64,000 nt of DNA. It comes from VRUE01 sp963764365. GTDB taxonomy: Bacteria; Actinomycetota; Thermoleophilia; Solirubrobacterales; 70-9. Position numbers and translations under genes: made by a program. Shown here in pieces: positions 46,996-58,558 of the stretch (its first letter is position 1; every line of letters begins with the position of its first letter). The stretch is from assembly GCA_963764365.1 (NCBI GenBank), contig CAVXSI010000002.1, forward strand, positions 124,001-188,000, read 5' to 3'. The notes under the pieces were generated by a model. It made no database searches, was not told the DNA's origin, and worked only from the letters and a program-made list of their open reading frames with translations.

Positions 46996-48702
46996 TCAGG
47001 TCTCTTGGTAAAGCGGCCCGTCGCCGCCCTCGGGCAACGTAAGGCGCCCACCCTTGGCGGTGATCGCCCCGCACTGCACGCAGTTCGAGGCGGTCACGTG
47101 CACGTCGACTTCGGCGGCGCCGTTCTCGAGCTGCTCGTCGGGGATCTCGTAGACCTGGGCCGGGCACATCGATACCCAGGTCTGGGCGATCTCGCGCGGC
47201 ACGCGGGTCTGGATGCGGACGTGGTTGGGGGCGTCGTCGCGGGTCGCGTTGCCGGAGAGGAAGACCGAGTCGAGCTTGTTGAAGGTCAGCTCGTTGTCGG
47301 GCTTCGGGTAGTTGTCGCCGGCGCTGCCGAGGCTCATCGCCGGCTCGGCGTTGTCCTCGACCTTCCAGTGACCGCCGGGGAAGGCGCCTTTGGTCGCGAC
47401 CATCGCCGAGCCCATCAGGCCGCCGAAGATCAGGCCCTTGGAGAGCGGCTGCTTCATGTTGCGGGAGCGGTAGAGGTCCTTCTCGATGACCGAGTCGCGG
47501 ATCTTCGCGTCGTAGGCCTCGAAGTTGACCGAGTCGAAATCCCGCTTCAGCTCGTCGACGATCGCTTCCGCCGCGTACATGCCCGCGTGCATCGCGTAAT
47601 GGACCCCGGCGAGTTCGGCGATGTTGACCATCCCGGCCGCGTCGCCGGCGATCACCATGCCCGGCACCGAGAAGCGCTTCGGCAGCGCCCAGTAGCCGCC
47701 GGAGGGGATCGTCTTCGCCCCCCAGCCGACCCGCTTGCCGCCCTCGAGGATCTTCCTGATGAAGGGGTGGGTCTTGAACTGCTGCACGGCGTCGTGGACC
47801 GAGAAGGTCGCGTCGGTGTAGTCGAGCCCGACCACCAGCCCGAAGCAGACCTTGTCCTCGCCCATCGGGTAGATGAAGCTGCCGCCGGCCTCCTTGAAGC
47901 GCGGGCTCCAGCGCAGCGGCCAGCCGAGCGTGTGGATCACCCGGTCGAGCGGCTTCGGCACCTCCCAGACCTCCTTCACCCCGAGCTCCCAGGCCTGCGG
48001 GTCGGAGCCGTGCATGTCGAAGTAGTCGAAGGCGGAGTAGGTGAGGTGGCCGATCGTCCCCTCGGCCAGCACCGTCGCCTTGGCGACCACGTCGGAGCCG
48101 GGCTCGAAGTTGCCGAGCTCTTCGCCCTCCTTGCCGCGGCCGCGGTCGCCCGAGCGCACACCCTTGACGATCCGGTCCTCGACCAGCAGCTTCGTCGCCG
48201 CGGTCTCGGAGAGGATGTAGACGCCCGCCTCTTCGGCCTTCTCGGCGAGGAACCGGCCCAGCTTGGAGACCGAGAGCGTGTAGGTCCCCTCTTTGCGGAA
48301 GTTCGGCGGCGGCGGCTTCAGCGGCGTCGCGGTCTTCGAGGTGAGGAAGTAGGTCGCGTCCTTGGTCACCTCCTGGTAGACCGGCGGCCAGTCGACCGGG
48401 TCCATGCCCGGGAACAGCCGCGTCAGCGCCGAGGGGTCGACGTTCGCCCCCGACAGCAGGTGCGCCCCGGCGACTTTGCCCTTCTCGATCACCGCGACGG
48501 GGACTTCGCCCAGCTTCTCGGTCAGCTCCGGCTCGTCCTCCAGCAGCTGCATCAATTTGTTCGCGCAGGCGAGGCCGGCGGGGCCGCCGCCGACGATCGC
48601 GACGCCGACCTCGATCCGGTCGTCCGGCGCGTCGGTCGGCGGGCCGATCACATCGGCGGAGTCGAACGGCGGCGGGTAGTCGATCGGCTTTACGGCAGGC
48701 AT
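46996..48702 (-). CDS. Electron transfer flavoprotein–quinone oxidoreductase
   Basis: ETF-QO passes electrons from reduced ETF to membrane quinone, linking acyl-CoA dehydrogenation to respiration. The 568-residue protein has the FAD site VAIVGGGPAGLACANKLMQLL, GDAAGMVNIAELAGVHYAMH, and a C-terminal iron–sulphur region. The ferredoxin-like segment has SMCPAQVYE and NCVQCGAITAKGG: three cysteines, with Ile where the fourth [4Fe-4S] ligand (CxxCxxC) normally lies. It is followed on the plus side by etfA and etfB, so all three form an ETF unit. Confidence 0.92.
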   Translation of the reverse strand: MPAVKPIDYPPPFDSADVIGPPTDAPDDRIEVGVAIVGGGPAGLACANKLMQLLEDEPELTEKLGEVPVAVIEKGKVAGAHLLSGANVDPSALTRLFPGMDPVDWPPVYQEVTKDATYFLTSKTATPLKPPPPNFRKEGTYTLSVSKLGRFLAEKAEEAGVYILSETAATKLLVEDRIVKGVRSGDRGRGKEGEELGNFEPGSDVVAKATVLAEGTIGHLTYSAFDYFDMHGSDPQAWELGVKEVWEVPKPLDRVIHTLGWPLRWSPRFKEAGGSFIYPMGEDKVCFGLVVGLDYTDATFSVHDAVQQFKTHPFIRKILEGGKRVGWGAKTIPSGGYWALPKRFSVPGMVIAGDAAGMVNIAELAGVHYAMHAGMYAAEAIVDELKRDFDSVNFEAYDAKIRDSVIEKDLYRSRNMKQPLSKGLIFGGLMGSAMVATKGAFPGGHWKVEDNAEPAMSLGSAGDNYPKPDNELTFNKLDSVFLSGNATRDDAPNHVRIQTRVPREIAQTWVSMCPAQVYEIPDEQLENGAAEVDVHVTASNCVQCGAITAKGGRLTLPEGGDGPLYQET

Positions 48703-48735
48703 CTGGAATCCACTTCCTCTCTGGCTCGAGACGAG

Positions 48736-48762
48736 CCGGGGGGCGCGGCGGGCGCCCCCCGG
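48736..48762 (-). terminator. GC-rich stem-loop after etfA
   Basis: The 11-bp perfect stem CCGGGGGGCGC/GCGCCCCCCGG has a 5-base loop, between the etfA stop and the ETF-QO start. With no U tract it may attenuate rather than fully end transcription. Confidence 0.55.
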
Positions 48763-48766
48763 AACC

Positions 48767-49738
48767 TCATCCCTTCTTGGCCTTGATCGCCTCGGTCAGC
48801 TTGGGGACGATCTTGTGCAGGTCGCCGACCACGCCGAGGTCCGAGAACTCGAAGATCGGCGCGTTCTGGTCCTTGTTGATCGCGAGGATGTTCTCCGAGC
48901 TCTGCATCCCGACCTTGTGCTGGATCGCGCCGGAGATGCCGGCGGCCAGGTAGAGCTTCGGCGCGACCGTCTTGCCGGTCTGGCCGATCTGGGCCGCGTA
49001 GGGGTACCAGCCGGCGTCGACGACCGCGCGGGTCGCCGCGACGGCGCCGCCCATCGCCTCGGCCAGCTCCTCGCAGAGGCCGAAGCCCTCGGCGGCGCCG
49101 AGGCCGCGGCCGCCGCCGACGAGGATGTCGGCGTCCTCGATGTTGACGTCGGCGCCGCGCTGCTCACCGCGCTGGACCAGCTTTGCCTTGGTCGACCAGG
49201 GAGACAGCTCGACCTCGACGTCGACGACCTCGGCGCTGCCGCCGCTCTCGTTCGCGTCGAAGGCGTTGAGCCGGCCGATGATGATCCCCGGCTCGCTGAC
49301 GTAGCCGACGTCGGCGATCTGGGAGTCCTGCAGGATCGGGCGCTCGACGACCAGCTTGCCGTCCTGCGCTTTGACCTGCGTCACCTCCATCGTCACCCCG
49401 GCGTTGAGGCGGGCGGTGAGGCCGGCGCCGATCTCGAAGCCGAGCAGGCCGCCGCCGAACAGGGCGTAGGAGAAGCCCTCGTCGCCGATCACCTTGGCCA
49501 TCGCGTCGACGATCGGCTGGGCCAGGCCCTCGGGCACGCCCTTGGCCCGGTAGACCTTGGCCGCGCCCCAGTTGCCGAGCGATGCGCAGGCGTCGTCGGC
49601 GATATCGCCGACGACCAGCGCGGCGGCCTCGCCGCCGACTTCGCCGGCCAGCTTCGCCGCCTCGGAGATCGCCCCGAGCGAGTTCTTGTTGAAGTTGCCC
49701 TCGTCGTCGTGGAGGGCGTAGGTCAGGATCCCTGCCAT
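48767..49738 (-). CDS. etfA: Electron transfer flavoprotein alpha subunit
   Basis: EtfA binds FAD and hands electrons from acyl-CoA dehydrogenases to ETF-QO. The 323-residue product shows the N-terminal domain (GILTYALHDDEGNFNK…) and the FAD domain with ILVGGGRGLGAAEGF, GAVAATRAVVDAGWYPYAAQIGQTG-type signature and LYLAAGISGAIQHKVGMQ. It is separated from etfB by no spacer (49738/49739). Confidence 0.95.
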   Translation of the reverse strand: MAGILTYALHDDEGNFNKNSLGAISEAAKLAGEVGGEAAALVVGDIADDACASLGNWGAAKVYRAKGVPEGLAQPIVDAMAKVIGDEGFSYALFGGGLLGFEIGAGLTARLNAGVTMEVTQVKAQDGKLVVERPILQDSQIADVGYVSEPGIIIGRLNAFDANESGGSAEVVDVEVELSPWSTKAKLVQRGEQRGADVNIEDADILVGGGRGLGAAEGFGLCEELAEAMGGAVAATRAVVDAGWYPYAAQIGQTGKTVAPKLYLAAGISGAIQHKVGMQSSENILAINKDQNAPIFEFSDLGVVGDLHKIVPKLTEAIKAKKG

Positions 49739-50530
49739 CTAGATCAGCTTCCTCTCGTCGAGCCAGGCGACGATCTTCTCGACCGTCTCGTTGGTGTCCT
49801 CGTCCTCGATGATCTCGCCGGCTTCCTTCGGGGGCGGCGGGTTGAGCGCCAGGACCGCGGTCTTCGAGCCGGCCTCGCCGACCATGCCGCCGTCGATCCC
49901 GACGTCGCCGGTCGCCTTGCCGTCGAGCGGTTTCTTTTTCGCCCCCATGATCGCTTTCAGGCTCGGGTAGCGGGGCTCGTTGATCGCGTCGCCGACGCTG
50001 ATCACGGCCGGCAGCTCGACCTCGACCGTGTCGTAGCCGTACTCGGCCTGGCGCTCGCAGCGCAGCTTGCCGTCGGCGACGTCGATCTTGATCACCTGCG
50101 TCAGCGAGGGCATCTGCAGGTGGTCGGCGACGACGGCGCCGATCGTGTAGCACTCGCCGTCGTCGGACTGCTGGCCGAGCAGCACCAGGTCCGGGCTCTC
50201 GGACTCCAGCACCTTGGCCAGCGAGTAGCCGGTCGCGCAGACGTCGGAGCCGGCGAGCGCGTCGTCGGAGAGGTGCACCGAGCGGTCGGCGCCGAGCGCC
50301 ACCGCCTTGTGCAGCGCGCGGACCGCCGAGTCGGGGCCCATCGTCACCGCGACGACCTCCTCGACCGGGATCGCGCCGCCCTCCTTGATCTGCATGGCGG
50401 CCTCGATGGCGTGGGTATCGAAGGGGTTGAGGTTTTTCTCGCCGCTACGGTCCAGGCGCATCGTCCCAGGGTCGATTCGCTTCTGGACGGCGGCGTCCGG
50501 TACCTCCTTGACCAGGACGCAGATCTTCAA
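49739..50530 (-). CDS. etfB: Electron transfer flavoprotein beta subunit
   Basis: EtfB completes the ETF heterodimer and binds AMP. The 263-residue product begins MKICVLVKEVPDAAVQKRID from TTG 50530 (ribosome site AAGGAGG). Family motifs are LNPFDTHAIEAAMQIKEGG, VTMGPDSAVRALHKAVALGAD and DDGECYTIGAVVADHLQMP. It heads the etfB–etfA–ETF-QO unit; a palindromic operator candidate is located 34 bp upstream. Confidence 0.95.
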   Translation of the reverse strand: MKICVLVKEVPDAAVQKRIDPGTMRLDRSGEKNLNPFDTHAIEAAMQIKEGGAIPVEEVVAVTMGPDSAVRALHKAVALGADRSVHLSDDALAGSDVCATGYSLAKVLESESPDLVLLGQQSDDGECYTIGAVVADHLQMPSLTQVIKIDVADGKLRCERQAEYGYDTVEVELPAVISVGDAINEPRYPSLKAIMGAKKKPLDGKATGDVGIDGGMVGEAGSKTAVLALNPPPPKEAGEIIEDEDTNETVEKIVAWLDERKLI

Positions 50531-50563
50531 GTTCAGGCCTCCTTGGCTGGTTGCTCAGGCTGG

Positions 50564-50579
50564 TTGACTGACCAGTCAA
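50564..50579. promoter_or_regulatory. TetR-type operator candidate upstream of etfB
   Basis: TTGACTG–AC–CAGTCAA: 7-bp perfect arms with a 2-base centre, 34–49 bp before the etfB start. Its form suits TetR-family regulators of fatty-acid genes (FadR/PaaR type). No tetR gene is in the window. Confidence 0.5.
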
Positions 50580-50685
50580 TCAGTCTACCTATGCAGGTGG
50601 ACGCGCGACGTTTCGCGGTGTGAGATCCCCCACGTTCCGCTGTGCTCTTGCTTCGCTTGGCGGGGGAAGGGAACATCGGAAGCCG

Positions 50686-51108
50686 TTACTGGGCCTCGTG
50701 GCGCTCGGCGGCGCCGACGCGGATGAAGTCGACGATCTCGTCGGTGCCGGCGCCAGGCGTGAACACGGCGGCGACGCCGAGCTGCTTCAGCTCGGGGATG
50801 TCCTCGGCCGGGATCGTCCCCCCGACCGTGACGAGGACGTCGTCGACGCCCTGCTCGCGCAGCAGCGCGACGACCTTCGGCACCAGCGTCATGTGGGCGC
50901 CGGAGAGGATCGAGAGGCCGACCGCGTCGGCGTCCTCCTGGATCACCGTCTCGGCGATCTGCTCCGGCGTCTGGTGCAAACCGGTGTAGATCACCTCCAT
51001 GCCGGCGTCGCGCAGCGCCCGGGCGATGATCTTGGCGCCGCGGTCGTGGCCGTCCAGGCCGGGCTTGGCGACGACGACGCGGATCTTGCGGGCGGTTGCG
51101 GCCTCCAT
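50686..51108 (-). CDS. icmB: Cobalamin-binding small subunit of an acyl-CoA mutase (IcmB-type)
   Basis: A 140-residue B12-binding domain, the separate small subunit of an acyl-CoA mutase. The cobalt-ligating histidine lies in KPGLDGHDRGAKIIARAL (DxHxxG). GLSILSGAHMTLVPKVV and VTVGGTIPAEDIPELKQLG complete the B12 fold. ATG 51108 gives MEAATARKIRVVVAKPG. Its catalytic partner is immediately upstream on the same strand, separated by repeat B3. Substrate assignment follows the large subunit. Confidence 0.88.
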   Translation of the reverse strand: MEAATARKIRVVVAKPGLDGHDRGAKIIARALRDAGMEVIYTGLHQTPEQIAETVIQEDADAVGLSILSGAHMTLVPKVVALLREQGVDDVLVTVGGTIPAEDIPELKQLGVAAVFTPGAGTDEIVDFIRVGAAERHEAQ

Positions 51109-51138
51109 GCGGCGCAGAAGGTTAGTCGAATCACGAAC

Positions 51139-51256
51139 GGCCCCGAAAACCAAGCAGGTCGGGGGACGCAGGGAGTGAGGCGAGGGGCGCGCACCGTATG
51201 TGCATGACCCGATCCAAGCGACCGAGGACCCCGAGATGCGCCGGTTTGCAGGGGCC
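51139..51256 (+). repeat. Family B structured intergenic repeat, copy B3
   Basis: It runs from GGCCCCGAAAACCAAGCAGG to CCGGTTTGCAGGGGCC, with terminal GGCCCC/GGGGCC complementary. The inner loop stem is GCAC CGTAT GTGC. It fills the gap between the two mutase subunit genes. Confidence 0.88.
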
Positions 51257-51260
51257 GCGC

Positions 51261-52883
<1,623 letters not shown>

Positions 52884-53122
52884 CGGGACAGTCTAGATCG
52901 GGAGCCGTCGCTATACGAAGAGCTGTTTTCGGCGGCCGGCGCCTGACGCTCCGAGGCGCGGAACGACCACACAGCCGGGCGCGGGAATGCCCGGTGCCGG
53001 TCTGCGGGTTTCTACCCGGGCGAATCGGGAGCCCACCCGGAAGGCAGCCGTGCGCGGGGATGAGAGCTTGGCGACCACAAGCGAACGTCCTGCAAATCGA
53101 AACAGAACAGCGGAGGTAGCAA

Positions 53123-53797
53123 GTGCGCAGAGGACTGGAGTTGGGGGGAATTGTCGCGGGGATCGTTCTGATCGCCTTCGGCGTCGCGGCGATTGTGATG
53201 GGAGCCGACGGCCGCAGCACGGTCGGCACCGAACTCGAAAGCCAGAACATCGAAGGCTCGCCCGACATGACCCCGGCGGCGATCAAGGCCGAGGCCGAAG
53301 AAGCCGGCCTGGCGTCGACCGTCGACCTGCCGAGCTGCGACATCGCCGAACAGCCGGTCGACAACGGCGAAAAGGCTCGCTGCTTCGCCTCCTACATGCA
53401 GATCCACGCGCTGGAGGCGACCGGCGGCTACACCTATTCCGAAATGGGCCGCTACGAAGCGAAGCCGAACGCGCCGAAGGCCGAACTCGCGGCGGGCGGC
53501 GGCACCGACAGCGAAGAGTTCGCCGTCAAGGACCCCGAAACGGGTCTGCCCGCCGACAACGGAGTCCGCGAAACCTGGGTCACCGAGACGGCCCTCGCGA
53601 CCGCGCTCAACGCCAGCTACATGGCCGACCGGATATCGCTCTTCGGCATCGTCGTCGGCATCGCCCTGCTGCTGACCGGGATCGGCTTCCTCGTGCTGGT
53701 CGCCGGGGGCGCCGTGCGCGACCCCGAGACCATGCTCAGGTTCCTGCGCTCGCACAAGCCGCACGTTCCTCACCGCGGGTCCGAGCAGGAGCACTGA
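53123..53797 (+). CDS. Two-helix membrane protein of unknown function
   Basis: A 224-residue protein from GTG 53123. A membrane helix near 5–27 (LGGIVAGIVLIAFGVAAIVMG) is followed by an extracytoplasmic domain (~30–165) with two cysteines (PSCDIAEQPVDNGEKARCFA) and a second helix near 172–195 (LFGIVVGIALLLTGIGFLVLV). The C-terminus is basic/polar. The motif SQNIEGSPDMTP after the first helix suggests a family restricted to actinobacteria, but I cannot name a function. It is divergent from icmA; the ~240-bp gap between them shows no gene. Confidence 0.7.
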   Translation: MRRGLELGGIVAGIVLIAFGVAAIVMGADGRSTVGTELESQNIEGSPDMTPAAIKAEAEEAGLASTVDLPSCDIAEQPVDNGEKARCFASYMQIHALEATGGYTYSEMGRYEAKPNAPKAELAAGGGTDSEEFAVKDPETGLPADNGVRETWVTETALATALNASYMADRISLFGIVVGIALLLTGIGFLVLVAGGAVRDPETMLRFLRSHKPHVPHRGSEQEH

Positions 53798-53854
53798 GGC
53801 TGAGCGAACCAACGCCCGGCCGCTCGGGATTCCCAGCGGCCCGGCGCGGGCCCG

Positions 53855-54649
53855 CTACCGCCGCAGAGGAATGCGGCGGGGCGGGCCCTTCCTTCGTGCC
53901 GCGATCCGCGAGCCGCCAAAGCCGGCGATCATCGCCAGCAGGGTGACCGCGATCGCCGCCAGGTGGCGGCCGAGGCGCTCGAAGCGCATCGTCTGCCAAC
54001 CCTCGCGCTTGGCGACGTCGGCCAGCGCCGGATCGGGGTTGACGACCACAGGGTTGCCGACCGCGCGCAGCATCGGCAGGTCGGAGAGCGAGTCCGAGTA
54101 GGCGTAGGAGGCCTCGAGGTCGATCCCGTGCTCGGCCGCGTAGGCCTCGATCGCCTCGACCTTGCCCGGGCCGTAGACGAACGGCCCGGCGAAGCGGCCG
54201 GTGAAGGCGCCGTCCTCGTCGACCTCGTACTCGGTGCCGACGCCGCCGTCCATCCCCAGCACGGCGGCCAGCGGCTCGACCACGCCACTGCCGGCGGCGC
54301 TGACGATGAAGGTCCGCCGGCCGGCGTCCTGGTGGGCGTGGACCTCGGCGAGCATCTGCGGGTAGACGCGCGGCAGGATCGCCGCCATCACCTCCGGGTT
54401 CATCCGTTCGAGGTCGCGGGCGGCGATCCCGGCGAGCAGCTCCCGCACGCCGCGCAGCACCTCGGCGGTGCGCTCGTCGCTGACCCCGCGCAGCCGGTAG
54501 CGCAGGTGCTCGACCCCCCAGCGCGCCAGCTGCCGCCGCCTGACCAGCCCGTGGCGGGCGGCGACGCGGGCGAACTGCATACCACTCGACCCCGCCATCA
54601 GGGTCTTGTCCAGATCGAAAAATGCGGCTGCCTGAGTCATGCGTTTCAC
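53855..54649 (-). CDS. HAD-IB family phosphatase with C-terminal membrane helix
   Basis: A haloacid-dehalogenase hydrolase related to phosphoserine phosphatases and to lipid-linked phosphatases. HAD motif I is AAFFDLDKTLMAGSSG (nucleophile Asp), motif II is TFIVSAAGSGVVEPLA, and motif IV is SYAYSDSLSDLPMLRAVG. The ~265-residue protein ends with a predicted helix LAAIAVTLLAMIAGFGGSRIAARR that would anchor it to the membrane. HAD-IB members of this shape often work on lysophosphatidate or glycerol phosphate; here the substrate is unknown. Repeat B4 lies between it and the thiolase gene upstream. Confidence 0.85.
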   Translation of the reverse strand: MKRMTQAAAFFDLDKTLMAGSSGMQFARVAARHGLVRRRQLARWGVEHLRYRLRGVSDERTAEVLRGVRELLAGIAARDLERMNPEVMAAILPRVYPQMLAEVHAHQDAGRRTFIVSAAGSGVVEPLAAVLGMDGGVGTEYEVDEDGAFTGRFAGPFVYGPGKVEAIEAYAAEHGIDLEASYAYSDSLSDLPMLRAVGNPVVVNPDPALADVAKREGWQTMRFERLGRHLAAIAVTLLAMIAGFGGSRIAARRKGPPRRIPLRR

Positions 54650-54660
54650 GTCCTTCGAAC

Positions 54661-54779
54661 GGCCGTGAAAACCAAGCAGGTCGGGGGACGCAAGGAGCGA
54701 GGTGAGGGGAGCGCACTGTTCAGTGCGTGACCCGATCCGAGCGACCGAGGACCCCGAGATGCGCCGGTTTGCAGCGGCC
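54661..54779 (+). repeat. Family B structured intergenic repeat, copy B4
   Basis: It runs from GGCCGTGAAAACCAAGCAGG to CGCCGGTTTGCAGCGGCC; the ends are imperfect inverted repeats (GGCCG…AAACC). The inner hairpin is GCGCACTG TT CAGTGCGT. It exactly bridges the thiolase stop and the HAD gene start. Confidence 0.9.
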
Positions 54780-54781
54780 GC

Positions 54782-55964
<1,183 letters not shown>

Positions 55965-56154
55965 CTGGCGGCCTTTCTGCGTCGGTTTGTGCCGGGTCTC
56001 GGCTCGGAAGGGCCGCATGGCCCTGCCGGAAACGATAGCGGCCGGGCGCCGGGCGTTGCGTGAGCGAATGCATAGACTCGCGCGTCGTGAGCGCGGAGCG
56101 AGCAGTCGTCCATATGGGGTCCTTCGTGCGGCGAGCGGAGCGCGGGCCTTTGCG

Positions 56155-57646
56155 ATGAACGTCGAGGTGTGCGAGATCGAGATCGCCGCGGTCGAGGCCG
56201 AGCTGCTGGTCGCCGGCCTATACGAGGGCGAGGAGCTGCCCGCCGGGCTGGCCGGGTCGCCGGGCGCCGCCGGCGCCAGGGGGGGCTTCGAAAAGCTCTC
56301 GCTGCTGCACCCGGAGCGCCCCGGGCGGGCGCTGGTCGTCGGGCTCGGCAAGCGCGAGGAGAGTGACGCCGAGCGGCTGCGGGTCGCCGCCGCGCTGGCG
56401 ACCAAGGAGGCGCAGCGGCTCGAGGCCGCGTCCGTCGCCTGGCTGCTGCCGGAATCCGGCGACGACGAGGCGGCCGCCGACGCGATCGTCACCGGCACGA
56501 TCCTCGCCGCCTACCGCTTCGACCGCTTCAAGACCGGCGCAGACCCGTCTTCCGCTGCTCCCTCTCCCGGCACGGCCAGGGAAAGGAACGGCGGAGCGGA
56601 GGAGGGCGCGGCCCGGGTCGACTCGCTGACGCTGCTGGCGCCGGCGGCGATCGCGCCCGCCGCCGCGGCCGCCCGCGTCTGCGCCGAGGCGCAGAACCGC
56701 GCCCGCGACCTGCAGAGCCTGCCGTCCAACGTCGCCACCCCGTCCTTCCTCGCCGCCCGCGCCGAGGAGATCGCCGCCGGCAGCGCGGCGCTGAGCGTCG
56801 AGGTCCTGGGCCGCGAGGAGATCGCCGCCAAGCAGATGGGCGGCCTGGTCGCGGTCGGCCAGGGCAGCAGCCGAGGACCCGCGCCTGATCGTCCTCCGCT
56901 ACGCCGGCGGCGGCTCCGGCAAGACCCTGGGCCTGGTCGGCAAGGGCGTCACCTTCGACACCGGCGGCATCTCGCTGAAGCCCTCGGCGGGGATGGAGGA
57001 GATGAAGATGGACATGTCGGGCGCCGCCGCGGTGCTCGAGGCGGTCGCGGCGATCGCCGAGCTGGGGCTGGCGGTCGACCTGGTCGCGGTCGTCCCGGCG
57101 ACCGAGAACATGCCCTCCGGCACGGCGATCAAGCCCGGCGACGTGATCACCCAGTACAGCGGCAAGACGGTCGAAGTGATCAACACCGACGCCGAGGGCC
57201 GCCTGATCCTCGCCGACGCGCTCGCCTACGCGGTCGAGCTGGGCGCCGAGCGGATCGTCGACCTGGCGACCCTGACCGGGGCGGTGCTGATGGCGCTGGG
57301 CTCGACCTACGCCGCGGTGATCTCCAACGACGACGCTCTCGCCGGCGAGGTCGAGCGGGCCGGCGGCGCCACCGGCGAGCTGGTCTGGCGGCTGCCGCTG
57401 CACCCCGAGTACAAGGCGCTGTTCAAGGGCAAGGTCGCCGACCTCGCCAACGCCGCCGCAAAGCGCAAGGCCGGCACCATCTACGCCGGCTCCTTCCTCG
57501 AGGAGTTCGTCGGCGAGACCCCGTGGGCCCACGTCGACATCGCCGGCACCGCCTGGGACGTCGGCCGCCCCTACACGGGCGACGATGCCAGCGGCTTCGG
57601 CGTCCGCCTCCTGGTCGAGCTGGCGCGCGAGTCGGCGCCAGGCTAA
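56155..57646 (+). CDS. pepA: Leucyl aminopeptidase, M17 family (one frame break)
   Basis: This cytosolic two-metal aminopeptidase also serves as a DNA-binding accessory protein in some bacteria. ATG 56155 gives MNVEVCEIEIAAVEAELLV; the N-terminal domain runs to ~160. The catalytic half shows LVGKGVTFDTGGISLKP, MKMDMSGAAAVLEAV, VVPATENMPSGTAIKPGDV and the signature NTDAEGRLILADAL. An extra base near 56865–56870 (AVGQGS then AEDPRLIVLRYAGGG in the other frame) splits the frame. The joined length of ~496 residues is normal. The stop TAA overlaps the convergent nucleotidyltransferase stop by 3 bp. Confidence 0.92.
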
Positions 57647-58155
57647 TCCGGGCTCTGCTGGTCGGCGAGCGAGAGGTACTCCTCCACCATCAGCTGATCT
57701 TTTGGCCGATTTGCGGCCCTCTTCATCGCGATCAAGTGGTCAATCGAGGCAACTCGCACCTCGACGCCCTCGATCATCGCAACCCAGGCGTCATTGCGAA
57801 GCTCGTCGTATGAGCTGATGCCGGCTGGATCGCCGAGGATGTCGAAGCTGCCGTGAGGGCTGTCGAAAGTGAAGTTCGCTCCATTGGCCAAAGTGCGCGC
57901 GTCGAGCTGAAACGGCAGGTCGGCAGGTGCACCTCGCAATGTGACCCCCACTTCCTCGAGAGCCGCGACCATGCGCTCGAGGTTTGCCTGATCGCGCGCG
58001 TAGGAGATATCGAGGTCGAACGTCGGATAGGCGGATCCATGAGCGAGGCCCGCCATCCCGCCGATGATGACGAAGTCGACACCGTTCCGGCTCAGGGCCT
58101 GCAATAGACGATCGACTTCGAGCGACGGCTGCTCAGGTCGTGGGGGCGTCGGCAT
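57643..58155 (-). CDS. Nucleotidyltransferase (AbiEii-like), candidate toxin
   Basis: A 170-residue protein of the DNA polymerase beta-like nucleotidyltransferase superfamily. VDFVIIGGMAGLAHGS gives the GG motif and TFDLDISYARD the metal-binding acidic pair. The C-terminal VASIDHLIAMKRAANRPKD is typical of AbiEii/MNT-like proteins used as toxins in type IV-type systems. ATG 58155 is one base from the XRE gene stop, so they form an operon. Its stop overlaps the pepA stop (convergent). Whether it is a toxin is inferred only from pairing. Confidence 0.75.
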   Translation of the reverse strand: MPTPPRPEQPSLEVDRLLQALSRNGVDFVIIGGMAGLAHGSAYPTFDLDISYARDQANLERMVAALEEVGVTLRGAPADLPFQLDARTLANGANFTFDSPHGSFDILGDPAGISSYDELRNDAWVAMIEGVEVRVASIDHLIAMKRAANRPKDQLMVEEYLSLADQQSPD

Positions 58156-58156
58156 C

Positions 58157-58489
58157 TCAGGCTTCCCCGGCGCGAACCGCGGTACCCCTGTTCCGGCGAA
58201 CAAAATCGGCAAAAGCAAGTCCATGGCTCACCCGCGCGGCAGGCGTCAGAGTCAGCATTTTCGCGTTCAGCGTCGTGTCGATCCCGGCGTTGCGCTGCCG
58301 GGAATCCAAGTTCAAATCCTCCCCCAGCAGATAGAGCAGCTCGCGCAGCGTCTCGACGGATGGCGAGACCTTGTCGTGCTCGATCCGCGAGATCGCCGAC
58401 TGGGTCGTGCTCGCTCGCATCGCCAGCCGCTTCTGGCTCACACCATGCCGCTCACGCGCTTCTCTGAGCAATTCCCCAGGCGTCTTCAC
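58157..58489 (-). CDS. XRE-family helix-turn-helix protein, candidate antitoxin
   Basis: A 110-residue regulator. The N-terminal half is a classic HTH_3 domain: GELLREARERHGVSQKRLAMRA and TTQSAISRIEHDKVSPSVETLRELLYLLG. The C-terminal half (SRQRNAGIDTTLNAKMLTLTPAARVSHGLAFADFVRRN) probably contacts the partner. Start GTG 58489. An AT-rich region with ATAGC/GCTAT repeats just upstream may be its own operator. It is expected to repress the pair and neutralise the nucleotidyltransferase. Confidence 0.82.
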   Translation of the reverse strand: MKTPGELLREARERHGVSQKRLAMRASTTQSAISRIEHDKVSPSVETLRELLYLLGEDLNLDSRQRNAGIDTTLNAKMLTLTPAARVSHGLAFADFVRRNRGTAVRAGEA

Positions 58490-58498
58490 GCCTGAACC

Positions 58499-58531
58499 AT
58501 AGCGAATATGTGCTTATAGCTTTTTTGCTAT
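58499..58531. promoter_or_regulatory. Candidate operator/promoter of the XRE–nucleotidyltransferase pair
   Basis: Three copies of one pentamer: ATAGC at 58499 and 58516, and GCTAT at 58527; the last two form ATAGC-TTTTTT-GCTAT. The stretch is strikingly AT-rich against the ~70 % GC background and lies directly before the GTG start of the regulator. Confidence 0.5.
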
Positions 58532-58558
58532 GTACTCGATGTCGCTCATAGTCGCCCC

